Program-made: the position numbers and the translations under genes
Assembly: GCF_022458895.1 (NCBI RefSeq)
Contig: NZ_JAINFL010000005.1
Location: forward strand, 588,427 to 652,426
Direction: 5' to 3'
Length of the DNA stretch: 64,000 nt
Origin: Roseihalotalea indica
GTDB lineage: Bacteria; Bacteroidota; Bacteroidia; Cytophagales; Cyclobacteriaceae
The notes under the pieces: model-generated
Seen by the model: only the letters and a program-made list of their open reading frames with translations
Databases searched by the model: none
What the model was told of the DNA's origin: nothing
Shown here: positions 8,571-18,087 of the stretch, in pieces
How positions within the stretch are numbered: the stretch's first letter is position 1
Layout of the letters: each line of letters starts with the position of its first letter

Positions 8571-10289
8571 TTACTCAAAATCGTAGAACTTCCATGAGGT
8601 TTTGAAATTCTTCTTGGGTGGTTCATCCAGCAAAATAGCTCGTAGCATTTCAACGGGCATGGAGTTTTGCTGCATCACGGCATCGTGGTATTCGCGGTAG
8701 GTCATCTTACCACTATCTACCAGTTCCTTTTTCAGTCCTTCAAACTGCAAGCCGCCGATCATATAAGCCACCTGATAGAGTGGACTGTAGCCACCCACAA
8801 AAGAGCGGCGCACTTCTCCTTCGGCGTTGGCGTATTCATGACCTACGCGGTCAACCAGGAAATCAATGCATTGCTGGGGTGTCCATTTGCCGAGGTGGTA
8901 GTTGAGTGAGAAGATGATCCGGGCACAGCGGTGCATCCGCCAGAAAAGCATCCCCACACGATCTTCGGGCGATTCGGGAAAACCCAGGTCCCAGAGCAAC
9001 CGCTCCCAGTACAGTGACCAGCCTTCGGTCCAGAACGGAGTGCGGAAGTGGCGGTAGGTTTTGTAGCGGTCGTTCATGAAGTGCTGTAGTCCGTGACCAG
9101 CGATAAGCTCGTGGTGTACGGTGGCCCGGGAGAAGTGGGGGTTGTTGCCCCGCATGCTCATCAGCTTATCTTCGTGGCTCATAGTGTTGGTAGGGTAGGA
9201 GATACTGATAACCTCGCCACCGGTAAAGAAGGGGTTTACCAGTTGGCGCTCGGGAGTCATCATAATCATCCGCCAGGTTTCTTCCGCTACCGGGGGAATG
9301 GTGATCAGATCATTTGCCTTCAGGAAATCGACTGATTCGTTGAACAGGCGTAAGATGACTTCCGGTTGCTTTCCGGGAGGCACGTAGGTGTTCTTTACTT
9401 TCTCTAAGGCGGCTTTCCAGTCATCGCCAAAGCCCATTTCCTGAGAAGCTTTCAGCATTTCACGGTCGCACCACGCAAACTCCTGGTTGGCAATGTTGAC
9501 CAGTTCTTCCGGGGTGTACGGAATCATTTCCTGCTCCAGTTGCCGGATCAGTTCGTCTTCACCAATGGGATTGCCGACAATACCGCTTTTGTCTTTCTCC
9601 TGCATACTCATCACTTTGCTTTTCTTCGCCAGGCTGTCGGCGTAGGCCGTCAGAGCCGAGTCCACCACCTGATAAGGGTGTTCGGTCCACCAGGTGAACA
9701 TGGGGTCGTAGCCGTGGTAAAAGGTGTAAATATCCTTCAAGCCTTGCTGAGCATCCTTGACAATTTTGATAGCCGGGTTGGCAATCTGCTTATCCAGTGT
9801 ATCTCCTTTCGCCAGGGTTTTTAATGATCCTTGAACCGATTTCGCCAGCGAATCCAGCATACCTCCCACTTGCTGACCTTCCAGACTAGCACCTCGTCTG
9901 CGTTCGCGATACAGATCATAAATGAGAGGACTGAATGATACCCAGGAACTTGCTTTCTGTCGATCGTCCTTTAACTGTTCCAGTTGGTAAATAGCATCGC
10001 TCAACTGATTGCCAAAGAGTATATAATCGACTTTACTACCGGTAGGCAGCTCATTGAAATTCAGGTCATTCAGTTGCTGCTGATAGGTTTGGTTCAGTTG
10101 AATCAGACGGTCAATTCGCTCAGGAGAGGTCTCAATAGGATAAAACCGGCTCAGGCTACCCCGGTCAGCATAATAATGCACCATCAGGTTATTTACCTCA
10201 CTGGTTTGCTCATAAAGTGGTGACGGTGACTGGGCATGGGCGAAGCCAATGGATGAAAAAAGAAGAGCTAGTAGACAGATATGTTTCAT
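8571..10289 (-). CDS. DUF885 family secreted putative metallopeptidase
   Basis: A 572-residue protein with a signal peptide (MKHICLLALLFSSIGFAHAQ), so exported. It carries the DUF885 hallmark VHHELIAGHGLQHF near residues 390-403, an HExxxxH-type metal site, followed by the conserved TEGWSLYWERLLWDLGF. Members are thought to be zinc-dependent peptidases with carboxypeptidase-like folds, but few have been characterised. It is encoded 57 bp downstream of the S9 peptidase on the same strand, suggesting joint expression. With the hydroxyproline genes next door, the pair may trim imported or surface-bound peptides. No truncation is seen. Confidence 0.8.
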   Translation of the reverse strand: MKHICLLALLFSSIGFAHAQSPSPLYEQTSEVNNLMVHYYADRGSLSRFYPIETSPERIDRLIQLNQTYQQQLNDLNFNELPTGSKVDYILFGNQLSDAIYQLEQLKDDRQKASSWVSFSPLIYDLYRERRRGASLEGQQVGGMLDSLAKSVQGSLKTLAKGDTLDKQIANPAIKIVKDAQQGLKDIYTFYHGYDPMFTWWTEHPYQVVDSALTAYADSLAKKSKVMSMQEKDKSGIVGNPIGEDELIRQLEQEMIPYTPEELVNIANQEFAWCDREMLKASQEMGFGDDWKAALEKVKNTYVPPGKQPEVILRLFNESVDFLKANDLITIPPVAEETWRMIMMTPERQLVNPFFTGGEVISISYPTNTMSHEDKLMSMRGNNPHFSRATVHHELIAGHGLQHFMNDRYKTYRHFRTPFWTEGWSLYWERLLWDLGFPESPEDRVGMLFWRMHRCARIIFSLNYHLGKWTPQQCIDFLVDRVGHEYANAEGEVRRSFVGGYSPLYQVAYMIGGLQFEGLKKELVDSGKMTYREYHDAVMQQNSMPVEMLRAILLDEPPKKNFKTSWKFYDFE

Positions 10290-10320
10290 GTAATTTTGGT
10301 TACAGGTTCGTTGGTTGAAG

Positions 10321-10380
10321 GTTGAATTGCTGAATTGTTAAATGGCTCATTGCTCATTGCTGATTGTTGATTGTTGATTG
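10321..10380. repeat. Low-complexity tandem repeat (ATTGCTG/ATTGTTG type)
   Basis: Imperfect 7-bp units such as GATTGTT and GCTCATT cover the junction of the DUF885 and S9 genes. The repeat has been absorbed into the S9 reading frame, where it codes for the polar tail [12 protein letters not shown] reverse-complement relative occurs at 20918-20971. Confidence 0.5.
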
Positions 10381-12644
10381 TTTCGCTGTGGTGGGTGGGC
10401 TTTGAGGAGTTTTTCTACGAAGAAGTCTCGTTTTCGTCGGCGTCCGTAGGGGCCACCGTCACTGTGTCCCATGCCGGGTATGACCAGAAAGTCAAAGTCT
10501 TTTTCGGCTTTGATTAGGGCATCTACCACTCGGTACGTGGACTCGGGTGGTACGTTTTTATCGGCTTCGCCTACCATCAGCATCAGGTCACCCTGTAGCT
10601 TGTGGGCATTGGTTACATTAGATTGTTCTTCGTAATTTGGGCCCACGGGGTAACCCATCCACTGCTCGTTCCACCATCGCTTATCCACCCGGTTATCGTG
10701 GCAACCGCAGGACGAAACCGCGGCTATGTAGAAATCAGGATGGAAGAGTAGGGCCCCGGTAGAGCTTTGGCCACCCGCCGAAGTGCCGTAAATCCCAACG
10801 CGGGTGGTATCCATATACGGATATTTTTCGGCTAGCGCTTTAATCCATTTAATCCGGTCGGGAAAGCCTGCATCGGCCAGGTTTTTCCAGCATACATCGT
10901 GAAAGGCTTTAGAGCGATTATCGGTGCCCATGCCGTCAATCATCACCACGATAAAACCCAGTTCGGCCAGGCTCTGCATCTCCCCGTAGGGTCGGAACGA
11001 CTTGGGCACGAATGAGTCCTGCGGACCGGCGTAGATGTTTTCAATAATGGGGTATCGTTTGGTAGAATCAAAATCCCGGGGGCGGCAGACAATGCCCCAA
11101 ATCTCGGTTTTGTCATCTCGCCCGGTGGTGTGGAAGACTTCGGGCAGGCGGATTCCGGTAGCCAGGTAATCGTTGAGGTCGGCTTCTTCCAATAGGGTAA
11201 TGAGCTTTCCATCCGAGGTGTGCCGAAGTTCGTGTTTGGGGGCGGTGTTTACCGTCGAGTAGGTGTCAACAAAGTACTTTTTATTGGGGGAGTAACTGGC
11301 GTGGTGGTTGCCTTCTTCGGGAGTTAGTTTTACCAGTTTTTTTCCGTCAAAACCAATGCGGTAGTAATGGATAAAGTACGGGTCTTCTTCGGTGTTCATT
11401 CCGCTGGCCTGAAACCATATCTCCCGCTTTTCGGTGTCAATACTGTCAATCGCCCGTACTACCCAATCGCCCTGAGTGACCTGCTGTTTCAATTCGCCTT
11501 TTTCACCATCCACTAAATAAATATGCCGCCAGCCGTCTTTCTCGGTAACCCATAGAATCTCTTCCGTGTCGGGCATGTAATAGGTGAAGATGCGTTGTTC
11601 ATAGATGAAGGTGTTGGTTTTCTGATCTATAATGTTTCGGGTTTTACCACTCTGGGCATCCACCTCAATAATGCGGAAGCGTTGGTGACCGCGGTCTACC
11701 CGCTCATAGGTGAACTTATTGCCGTTAGTATGCCAGTTGAGGAAAGGCGCGCCGAAAAAGTCAATGGTGTCGGTGTCAACTTTTACCTTCTGCCGGTTCG
11801 CCATGTTAAATACGTACATCACGTAGGTGGGAAAAGGGTCGCCTGGCTGGGGGTAATCCCTGGAATCCAGTTGCCCGCGGGTGGTGTTGGGTTCGGATGT
11901 TAAAATGAGGTGAACGTCTTCATCTTCTACCGGTTTGGTATGGTATCCCACTAGAAACCGACCGTCGGGCGACCAGTTCAAATCACCGAAGGGTTCGGTA
12001 ATGCTGCCCTCAGTGGTCAACTGAATTTCTTCACCGCTCGACTGGGAAGTGATAAAGATATTGCCATCTTTAATGAAAGCAGCCCATTGCTGGTTAGGGG
12101 AGATGCTATCGGACTCTACTCGTTGCCATCGACTTCGGGCACGATGCAGACCAGGGTAAGTATGGGTATCAGGTTCGGGCGCTTCACTTTTCTGGCAGGT
12201 ATAACTGGTCAGGTCGCACTCCCACCATTGGTTTGCCAATTGTAATCGTACCGAACTGGCATTCTGGTTAAACTGCATATCGGTAATGGGTAAGCGAGCG
12301 GCATCAAGTGATTCCCCGCTGGCTTTTTCCAGAGCATCGGCCAGACGTTCGTGATCAAATGCTTTTTGCTTGTGGCCTTTGGTGGCATCTACGTACATAT
12401 ATTCCAGCACACTATCCTTCAGAATATTCTGGTACCAGAATGCTTCACTATCCGGCTGCCAGTGAGGATTCACGTTCAGTCGGTAGGCCGAGTGGTCCGT
12501 GATAGTGTCCAATTCAGCCATGCTGGCGTACGCGCCTTCTATTTCTTCCTGTGTTGGTAAATAGGGTGGAAGAGCCTGCTGGGCATAGGCGATCTGAAGA
12601 ATTCCCATCAGCAATGTGATGAGTATTATAAGGCGGTACATCAT
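10347..12644 (-). CDS. S9 family prolyl oligopeptidase, dipeptidyl peptidase IV-like
   Basis: A 765-residue secreted serine peptidase with signal peptide ([22 protein letters not shown]). Residues about 60-500 form the DPP-IV N-terminal beta-propeller. The C-terminal alpha/beta-hydrolase has the nucleophile in [11 protein letters not shown] (Ser near 622), the acid in [12 protein letters not shown] (Asp near 705) and the His in [14 protein letters not shown] relatives remove Xaa-Pro dipeptides from N-termini, which suits a locus handling proline- and hydroxyproline-rich peptides. The last eleven residues are encoded by a low-complexity repeat and are probably dispensable. A TTACTATTTTACC sequence about 86 bp upstream loosely resembles the box at 7577-7591. 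Strict DPP-IV specificity is not proven by sequence. Confidence 0.87.
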   Translation of the reverse strand: MMYRLIILITLLMGILQIAYAQQALPPYLPTQEEIEGAYASMAELDTITDHSAYRLNVNPHWQPDSEAFWYQNILKDSVLEYMYVDATKGHKQKAFDHERLADALEKASGESLDAARLPITDMQFNQNASSVRLQLANQWWECDLTSYTCQKSEAPEPDTHTYPGLHRARSRWQRVESDSISPNQQWAAFIKDGNIFITSQSSGEEIQLTTEGSITEPFGDLNWSPDGRFLVGYHTKPVEDEDVHLILTSEPNTTRGQLDSRDYPQPGDPFPTYVMYVFNMANRQKVKVDTDTIDFFGAPFLNWHTNGNKFTYERVDRGHQRFRIIEVDAQSGKTRNIIDQKTNTFIYEQRIFTYYMPDTEEILWVTEKDGWRHIYLVDGEKGELKQQVTQGDWVVRAIDSIDTEKREIWFQASGMNTEEDPYFIHYYRIGFDGKKLVKLTPEEGNHHASYSPNKKYFVDTYSTVNTAPKHELRHTSDGKLITLLEEADLNDYLATGIRLPEVFHTTGRDDKTEIWGIVCRPRDFDSTKRYPIIENIYAGPQDSFVPKSFRPYGEMQSLAELGFIVVMIDGMGTDNRSKAFHDVCWKNLADAGFPDRIKWIKALAEKYPYMDTTRVGIYGTSAGGQSSTGALLFHPDFYIAAVSSCGCHDNRVDKRWWNEQWMGYPVGPNYEEQSNVTNAHKLQGDLMLMVGEADKNVPPESTYRVVDALIKAEKDFDFLVIPGMGHSDGGPYGRRRKRDFFVEKLLKAHPPQRNNQQSTISNEQ

Positions 12645-12834
12645 AGATTAGGTGCAATTAATATGTTCTAGACTATTGCAATAATTTAAATATACTTCAA
12701 AAATCCTTATACGATTTTAACCTATAACATTACTATTTTACCAGAAAAGGAAAAATTTAGTATTAATTGGTGGCTGATTATCCATTCATTGATAACCCTA
12801 ACATGCACTGGATTAAAAAATTATAGTAAAAGTA

Positions 12835-12866
12835 TTTGAGTAATCCTGACAGAGTTTATAGTTTTG
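12835..12866 (+). promoter_or_regulatory. Bacteroidota-type promoter for the imelysin operon
   Basis: TTTG at 12835-12838 and TAGTTTTG at 12859-12866 match the -33 (TTTG) and -7 (TAnnTTTG) elements with a 20-bp spacer. The predicted start of transcription falls near 12873, about 30 bp ahead of the ATG at 12903. This rules against the in-frame start at 12864. Confidence 0.6.
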
Positions 12867-12902
12867 TTTGTAATTAATCTAAATAAAAACTACAAAGAAC
12901 GA

Positions 12903-14105
12903 ATGAAACGCTCTGCTGCCTTATTTGCTGCCCTCCTTTACCTCTGCCTGGCATGTACTGATGATGATACCCCGAACGATGCTGTTGATACAACTCTTCA
13001 GGATGCGGTGAGTCACTATGCCGACCTGGTTTATGCCAATTACGAAGATGCTCATGCTGATGCCGTGGCGCTAAATGAAACCATAGATGCTTTTGTGGCT
13101 AGCCCCTCAGCTGCGGGCCTTACCGAAGCCAAAGAAGCCTGGCTGGCCGCTCGCGAATCGTACGGGCAAACCGAAGCCTTCCGTTTTTATGGTGGCCCGA
13201 TTGACGATGAAGATGGTCCCGAAGGACAGTTAAATGCCTGGCCGCTGGATGAGTCTTACATTGATTACGTGAATGGCACTACCAGTGGCGATGAGACGCC
13301 CGATGGTACCAATATTATTAACAGTCCTACCGAGTTTCCGGAAATCACCCCGGAAGTGATTGCCTCACTGAATGAAAATGGCAGCGAAACCAATATCAGT
13401 TCGGGTTACCACGCTATCGAGTTTCTGCTCTGGGGGCAAGACCTCAGCGTCGGACCGGGAGGCGGAGAGCGCCCTTACACAGATTATGTTACCGACGGTA
13501 GCGGAACGAATGATAATCAGGAGCGACGGGCAACCTATTTGCAAGCTGCAACCCAATTAGTAATTGATGATTTGGAAAGTCTGATGGATGAGTGGGAAGC
13601 CGGAAGCGGCGCATATCGGGCTACTTTCACCTCCGAAGAAGAAGCGGAAAATTCCTTAAGCAAAATTGTGAGTGCTCTGGGGAAACTGAGCAAAGGCGAA
13701 CTGGCCGGTGAGCGCATGTTCGTGGCCTGGGATTTACGCAGCAAGGAAGATGAACACTCCTGCTTTAGCGATAACACCCACCGCGATATTGTCAACAATG
13801 CGTTGGGCATTCAGAATGTTTATCTGGGCCGTTACGTGCGCACGGATGGATCAACCCTGAGCGGAACCAGCATTTATGATGTACTGGCCTTAGAAGATGC
13901 CGATCTGGCCGAAGAAATTAAAACTCTGATGGAAGAGAGTGTAGAAGCTTGTGAAGCGATTGAAGCCCCGTTTGATCAGGAGTTTCTGGCCGAACCCGGT
14001 CGGACTCGTATTCAGGAAGCTTTTACTTTGCTGCGGACTCAGGGTGATAAGCTGGCCGAAGCGGCTAACGTACTGGGCTTCTCCTTTGATCCGGATGATA
14101 TTTAG
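12903..14105 (+). CDS. Imelysin family (peptidase M75-like) lipoprotein 1
   Basis: A 400-residue lipoprotein. I start it at 12903, where MKRSAALFAALLYLCLAC gives a lipobox Cys. The upstream Met at 12864 would overlap the promoter. Imelysin domains are pairs of four-helix bundles related to the iron-binding EfeO/IrpA proteins. The signature GxHxxE is present as GYHAIEFLLWGQD near residue 167. The repeated WLAARESYGQTEAFRFYGGPIDD motif is typical. The role is probably iron or haem binding outside the inner membrane, not proteolysis. It is the first gene of a five-gene operon that includes a di-haem protein, a second imelysin, an HTTM protein and a TonB-dependent receptor. Confidence 0.88.
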   Translation: MKRSAALFAALLYLCLACTDDDTPNDAVDTTLQDAVSHYADLVYANYEDAHADAVALNETIDAFVASPSAAGLTEAKEAWLAARESYGQTEAFRFYGGPIDDEDGPEGQLNAWPLDESYIDYVNGTTSGDETPDGTNIINSPTEFPEITPEVIASLNENGSETNISSGYHAIEFLLWGQDLSVGPGGGERPYTDYVTDGSGTNDNQERRATYLQAATQLVIDDLESLMDEWEAGSGAYRATFTSEEEAENSLSKIVSALGKLSKGELAGERMFVAWDLRSKEDEHSCFSDNTHRDIVNNALGIQNVYLGRYVRTDGSTLSGTSIYDVLALEDADLAEEIKTLMEESVEACEAIEAPFDQEFLAEPGRTRIQEAFTLLRTQGDKLAEAANVLGFSFDPDDI

Positions 14106-14182
14106 GTGAAAAAAAATTGAGATTCTCTCGATTCAAACGCTGGGGATTGTATTTTTGCGTTTATTAAAACTAAATCTAAATA

Positions 14183-15586
14183 GTGATCCGCGTTCATAGA
14201 CTTCTTTGGCTGTTTATAATGTTGCTTGGCGCCGCTTGCCAGGAGGAAACTGAAGCACCCTGGCAGCGCTGGAAAGAAGACGGAGAACAGTTTAGTGGTG
14301 GCGACGCTACCATTTACGACGAATCAGTTAATGCATTTGGGCAGGCTGCCCCGAACCTTACCGGTAATAAAGACCTGTTCTTTGTTACCGGTAATGCTTT
14401 TTTTAAACGAAACTGGGTTACCGCTCCCGCCTCAACCGAAGATCTGGATGGTCTTGGCCCGGTCTACAATGCCCGTTCCTGCTCTAGTTGCCACGAACTG
14501 GATGGTAGGGGTGCACCACCCGCCAGTCCGGGTGAGCAGCCGGTGGCACTTTTATTCCGCCTAAGCCGTCCTTCCCGGGAAATTGCCTGGGAAACAATTC
14601 CCGATGAGCACTACGGCGATCAGCTGAATACGCTGGCTATTCTAGGAGTGAAGCCGGAAGGCGACATTTCCGTAAGCTACCAGGAAATTACCGGAAGCTA
14701 TGCTGATGGAGAGACTTATTCATTGCGCCAACCCATTTACGAATTTAAGAACCTGAAGTACGGCGCGTTTGCTTCCGATATCATGATCTCGCCCCGCATT
14801 GCCCCGCACATGGTGGGCTTGGGTTTGCTAGAATCCATTGACGAAGAAACACTAAAAGGACTTGCCGACCCTGACGATGCTAATCAGGATGGGATTTCCG
14901 GTCGTGTTAATTACGTGCTGGACCGGGCTACGCAAACCAAAAAAGTTGGCTGGCTGGGGTGGAAAGCCAATCAACCTAATGTTAGACAACAAGTGGCGGC
15001 GGCATTCCGAGGAGATATCGGGATAACTTCCCACTTGTATCCCGAGCAGCCTTGTGCCTCGGAGGATGGTGATTGCCAGCAAGCCGCCTACGATACCGAG
15101 CCCGAACTGACGGAAGATATTCTGGACCGCGTCACTTTATATTCAGAAACCCTGGCCGTACCCCAACGCCGCGACTGGAACGAGCCGGACGTGTTACTGG
15201 GAAAAGCCCTCTTCCACGAAAGCGGCTGCGCTTCCTGCCATGTATCTACTATTCAAACCGGAACGCATCCCGATTATCCTGAATTTTCTAACCAGACCAT
15301 TCACCCTTACACCGATCTGCTGCTGCACGATATGGGCGAAGGACTGGCCGACGGACGACCCGATGGGCTGGCGACCGGCACCGAATGGAAGACCCCGCCC
15401 TTGTGGGGAATTGGCCTGATCCATGTAGTGAGCGGGCATACTTTTTTCCTGCACGACGGGCGAGCCCGTAATCTGGAAGAAGCTATTCTGTGGCACGGTG
15501 GCGAGGCGGAGAAAAGCAAGCAGGAGTTTGTTCACATGAGCAAGTCGGACCGGGAGTTGTTGATTAAATTTTTAGAATCTTTATGA
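14183..15586 (+). CDS. Di-haem oxidoreductase (putative peroxidase / thiol oxidoreductase family)
   Basis: A 467-residue lipoprotein with two c-type haem motifs, CSSCH near residue 100 and CASCH near residue 350, in the arrangement of the di-haem oxidoreductase family. The start is GTG at 14183. Only that start gives the complete lipoprotein signal IRVHRLLWLFIMLLGAAC, whereas the ATG at 14219 would leave four residues before the Cys. Fixed partner residues such as GLGPVYNARSCSSCH, and the C-terminal LWGIGLIHVVSGHTFFLHDGRARNLEEAILWHGGEA (split here: LIHVVSG, FFLHDGRA, AILWHGGEA), are family hallmarks. The usual neighbours are imelysins, as here. It probably transfers electrons or changes metal redox state in the periplasm. 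It overlaps the next gene by 4 bp (ATGA), so the two are translationally coupled. Confidence 0.87.
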   Translation: MIRVHRLLWLFIMLLGAACQEETEAPWQRWKEDGEQFSGGDATIYDESVNAFGQAAPNLTGNKDLFFVTGNAFFKRNWVTAPASTEDLDGLGPVYNARSCSSCHELDGRGAPPASPGEQPVALLFRLSRPSREIAWETIPDEHYGDQLNTLAILGVKPEGDISVSYQEITGSYADGETYSLRQPIYEFKNLKYGAFASDIMISPRIAPHMVGLGLLESIDEETLKGLADPDDANQDGISGRVNYVLDRATQTKKVGWLGWKANQPNVRQQVAAAFRGDIGITSHLYPEQPCASEDGDCQQAAYDTEPELTEDILDRVTLYSETLAVPQRRDWNEPDVLLGKALFHESGCASCHVSTIQTGTHPDYPEFSNQTIHPYTDLLLHDMGEGLADGRPDGLATGTEWKTPPLWGIGLIHVVSGHTFFLHDGRARNLEEAILWHGGEAEKSKQEFVHMSKSDRELLIKFLESL

Positions 15587-16659
15587 GAAAGAGCTTTGTA
15601 GGTTTGTTGCTGTTCGCCGTGCTGCCCTTGAGTTGTACGGAAGATAATGGGGAAGTAGAAGATCAATTTGATCGGGGGCGGATTCTGGAAAATGTCGCCA
15701 GTAATCTGATCGTACCCGCTTATCAGGATTTTGCCAGTAAAACCGCTGCTTTGGTGCAGGATGTCGCGAGCTTCACTGCTGAACCTTCTTCGGTAACACT
15801 GAATGATGCTAAAAGTGCCTGGAAAGAAGCTACCCTAAGCTGGAAAACGGCTGAAGCCTTTAATTTTGGTCCGGTAGACCAGCTAACCCTAGAGACTTCC
15901 ATTGATCTCTGGCCTACCTCAGCCAGCGGTATTGAACAAGCGGTTGAGAACTATAATGGAGCCGACACCTATCTGGATGGCATCGGCAGCAACCGAAAAG
16001 GCCTTCCCGCCATCGAGTATTTACTTTACCATGCTGACGAAGCTCAGGTGGTTGAAGAGTTCGCCGACCAGAAGCGAGCTGATTATTTGAATCTTCTTGC
16101 TCAGGCATTGAGCGAACATGCCAGCACGGTGCTGGATGCCTGGGAAAATGGATACGAAGAGACGTTCATCGCCAACACTGGAAATGATGCCAATGCCAGC
16201 ACCACGCTTCTGGCCAATGAGATGATCTTTCTGCTGGAGACAGTTAAGAATTACAAAGTAGCTACCCCGCTTGGGTTACGCACTCTGAGCGATCCTCTGC
16301 CTGATCAGGTAGAGTCGCGGTATGCTAAAATATCATTAGAGCTGATTGAGGCAAACCTTAAGGTGGTCGAAGAAATTTTCACGGGGCAGGAAGGACGTGG
16401 CTTTGACGATTACTTAAATGCACTGAATATTGATGATGGTGAAGGTAACGCCCTTTCCATTATTATCTTTCAGCAAATTCAGAAAAGCCAGCAAAGTCTG
16501 AGTGCTATCGACGAACCCTTACAGGATGCTGTCCTGAACAAAAAGGGCGCCGTGGAGCAACTGTTTGTTGATTTGCAGGAGCTGACGGTGTTACTGAAAA
16601 ACGACATGATGTCTCGCCTGGGGCTGCTGGTCATCTTTAGTGATAACGATGGCGATTAA
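15583..16659 (+). CDS. Imelysin family lipoprotein 2 (GxHxxE motif without His)
   Basis: A 358-residue protein with lipobox signal MRKSFVGLLLFAVLPLSC. Its imelysin fold resembles the first gene of the operon (AWKEATLSWKTAEAFNFGPVD; the DLWP segment). At the position of the GxHxxE motif it reads GLPAIEYLLYH: Gly and Glu are kept and His is Pro. The metal site therefore differs from that of gene 1, and the two imelysins probably do not do the same job. It overlaps the di-haem oxidoreductase by 4 bp and is 21 bp ahead of the HTTM gene. Outer-membrane or periplasmic lipoprotein, function inferred. Confidence 0.85.
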   Translation: MRKSFVGLLLFAVLPLSCTEDNGEVEDQFDRGRILENVASNLIVPAYQDFASKTAALVQDVASFTAEPSSVTLNDAKSAWKEATLSWKTAEAFNFGPVDQLTLETSIDLWPTSASGIEQAVENYNGADTYLDGIGSNRKGLPAIEYLLYHADEAQVVEEFADQKRADYLNLLAQALSEHASTVLDAWENGYEETFIANTGNDANASTTLLANEMIFLLETVKNYKVATPLGLRTLSDPLPDQVESRYAKISLELIEANLKVVEEIFTGQEGRGFDDYLNALNIDDGEGNALSIIIFQQIQKSQQSLSAIDEPLQDAVLNKKGAVEQLFVDLQELTVLLKNDMMSRLGLLVIFSDNDGD

Positions 16660-16680
16660 TCCCTGCTAAACGAGCCAGCC

Positions 16681-18087
16681 ATGAGTGAGTACGCTTCGGT
16701 ATTAACCAAACCTGTTGCCCCCCCGACAGAAGAAGTAGGTACTCAGCCATTTGCTCACTGGATGCACCGCTACCTTCATCAGCGGGTTTCTAATGCTCCA
16801 CTAATCATCTTTCGTGTGTTGTTCGGTGCCATGATGGCCTTTAGCATCATCCGGTTTGCCGCCAATGGGTGGATTGAGGAGTTTTATATTCAGCCAAGTT
16901 TTCATTTTCCGTATTACGGTCTGGAGTGGATACAGGCACTTCCTGCGGCGGGAATGTATGCGCTGTTTTTGCTGATGTTTGCCGCAAGTCTGGGCATATG
17001 CTTGGGTTTTTTCTACCAAATCAGCACGGTAGCGTTCTTTCTGGCCTTTACCTACGTGGAACTGATCGACAAGACCTACTACCTGAACCATTATTACTTT
17101 GTCAGCATCATTGCTTTCTGGCTGATCTGGCTTCCGGCCCATCGTCGCTTCTCACTGGATGTATTGCTAAAACCAGCCTTATTTTCACCGACTACCCCAA
17201 TACTGCACATCAATGTACTACGCTGGCAAACCGGAATCGTTTATTGCTACGCCGGGCTGGCTAAGATCAACAGCGACTGGCTGCTTCGGGCAATGCCGTT
17301 GCGACTGTGGCTTCCTGCGAATGGACATTTATTAGGATTAGGATTTTTGCTCAAGCAAAGCTGGGTAGCATACGCATTCAGTTGGTTTGGTATGCTCTAT
17401 GATTTGAGCATTCCGTTTTTCCTATCTGTTCGAAAAACACGAACATGGGCCTACCTGACCGTAATTGTATTTCATGGGCTGACGGCAATACTGTTTCCCA
17501 TCGGCATCTTTCCTTGGGTGATGATCTTTACCGCCCTGATCTTTTTTCCAGCGGAGCAGCAGGAGAAGTGGTTAAGCAGAATTGAACGCTGGTTTGGTGT
17601 TCCCCAAAAGAGTACTGTGTCATCTTATGTAAATGTTTCTCTGAACAAACTGCTTTTTTTCGGCTTGCTTCTCGCAACTCAGCTTATACTTCCCTGGCGC
17701 TATTCGCTATATCCGGGCTCGGTTTTCTGGAACGAAGAAGGCTACCGCTTTTCCTGGCGGGTCATGTTGATGGAAAAAGCTGGTCAGGTGACCTTTCGGG
17801 TGACTGACCCGGAGACCGGGCACTCGTTGATGGTAGATAACAGCGTTTACCTTACTCCGCAGCAGGAAAAGATGATGGCGACCCAACCGGATATGCTTCT
17901 TCAGTTTGCTCATCATCTGGATGAAACTTACAGGAAACGGGGAGTTGATAACCCGACAGTTAAGGCTGATGCCTTTGTGACGCTGAATGGTCGGAGAAGC
18001 CGCCGGTTTGTGAACCCGGATGTAGACCTGTCGGAGCAGCCGCTGAATTTGAAACACCGAGAATGGATACTGCCTTATGAGGACTAG
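16681..18087 (+). CDS. HTTM domain membrane protein (vitamin K-dependent gamma-carboxylase-like)
   Basis: A 468-residue polytopic protein with at least six hydrophobic segments. NAPLIIFRVLFGAMMAFSII begins the HTTM domain. DKTYYLNHYYFVSIIAFWL and the segment VYCYAGLAKINSDWLLRAMP are the characteristic motifs shared with gamma-glutamyl carboxylase, including the KTYYLNHYY loop. The C-terminal 130 residues are soluble and contain WNEEGYRFSWRVMLMEKAG and RVTDPETG. The bacterial HTTM function is unknown. Carboxylation needs a quinone-type cofactor, so a redox role alongside the di-haem protein is conceivable but speculative. It overlaps the TonB-dependent receptor gene by 11 bp. Confidence 0.82.
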   Translation: MSEYASVLTKPVAPPTEEVGTQPFAHWMHRYLHQRVSNAPLIIFRVLFGAMMAFSIIRFAANGWIEEFYIQPSFHFPYYGLEWIQALPAAGMYALFLLMFAASLGICLGFFYQISTVAFFLAFTYVELIDKTYYLNHYYFVSIIAFWLIWLPAHRRFSLDVLLKPALFSPTTPILHINVLRWQTGIVYCYAGLAKINSDWLLRAMPLRLWLPANGHLLGLGFLLKQSWVAYAFSWFGMLYDLSIPFFLSVRKTRTWAYLTVIVFHGLTAILFPIGIFPWVMIFTALIFFPAEQQEKWLSRIERWFGVPQKSTVSSYVNVSLNKLLFFGLLLATQLILPWRYSLYPGSVFWNEEGYRFSWRVMLMEKAGQVTFRVTDPETGHSLMVDNSVYLTPQQEKMMATQPDMLLQFAHHLDETYRKRGVDNPTVKADAFVTLNGRRSRRFVNPDVDLSEQPLNLKHREWILPYED

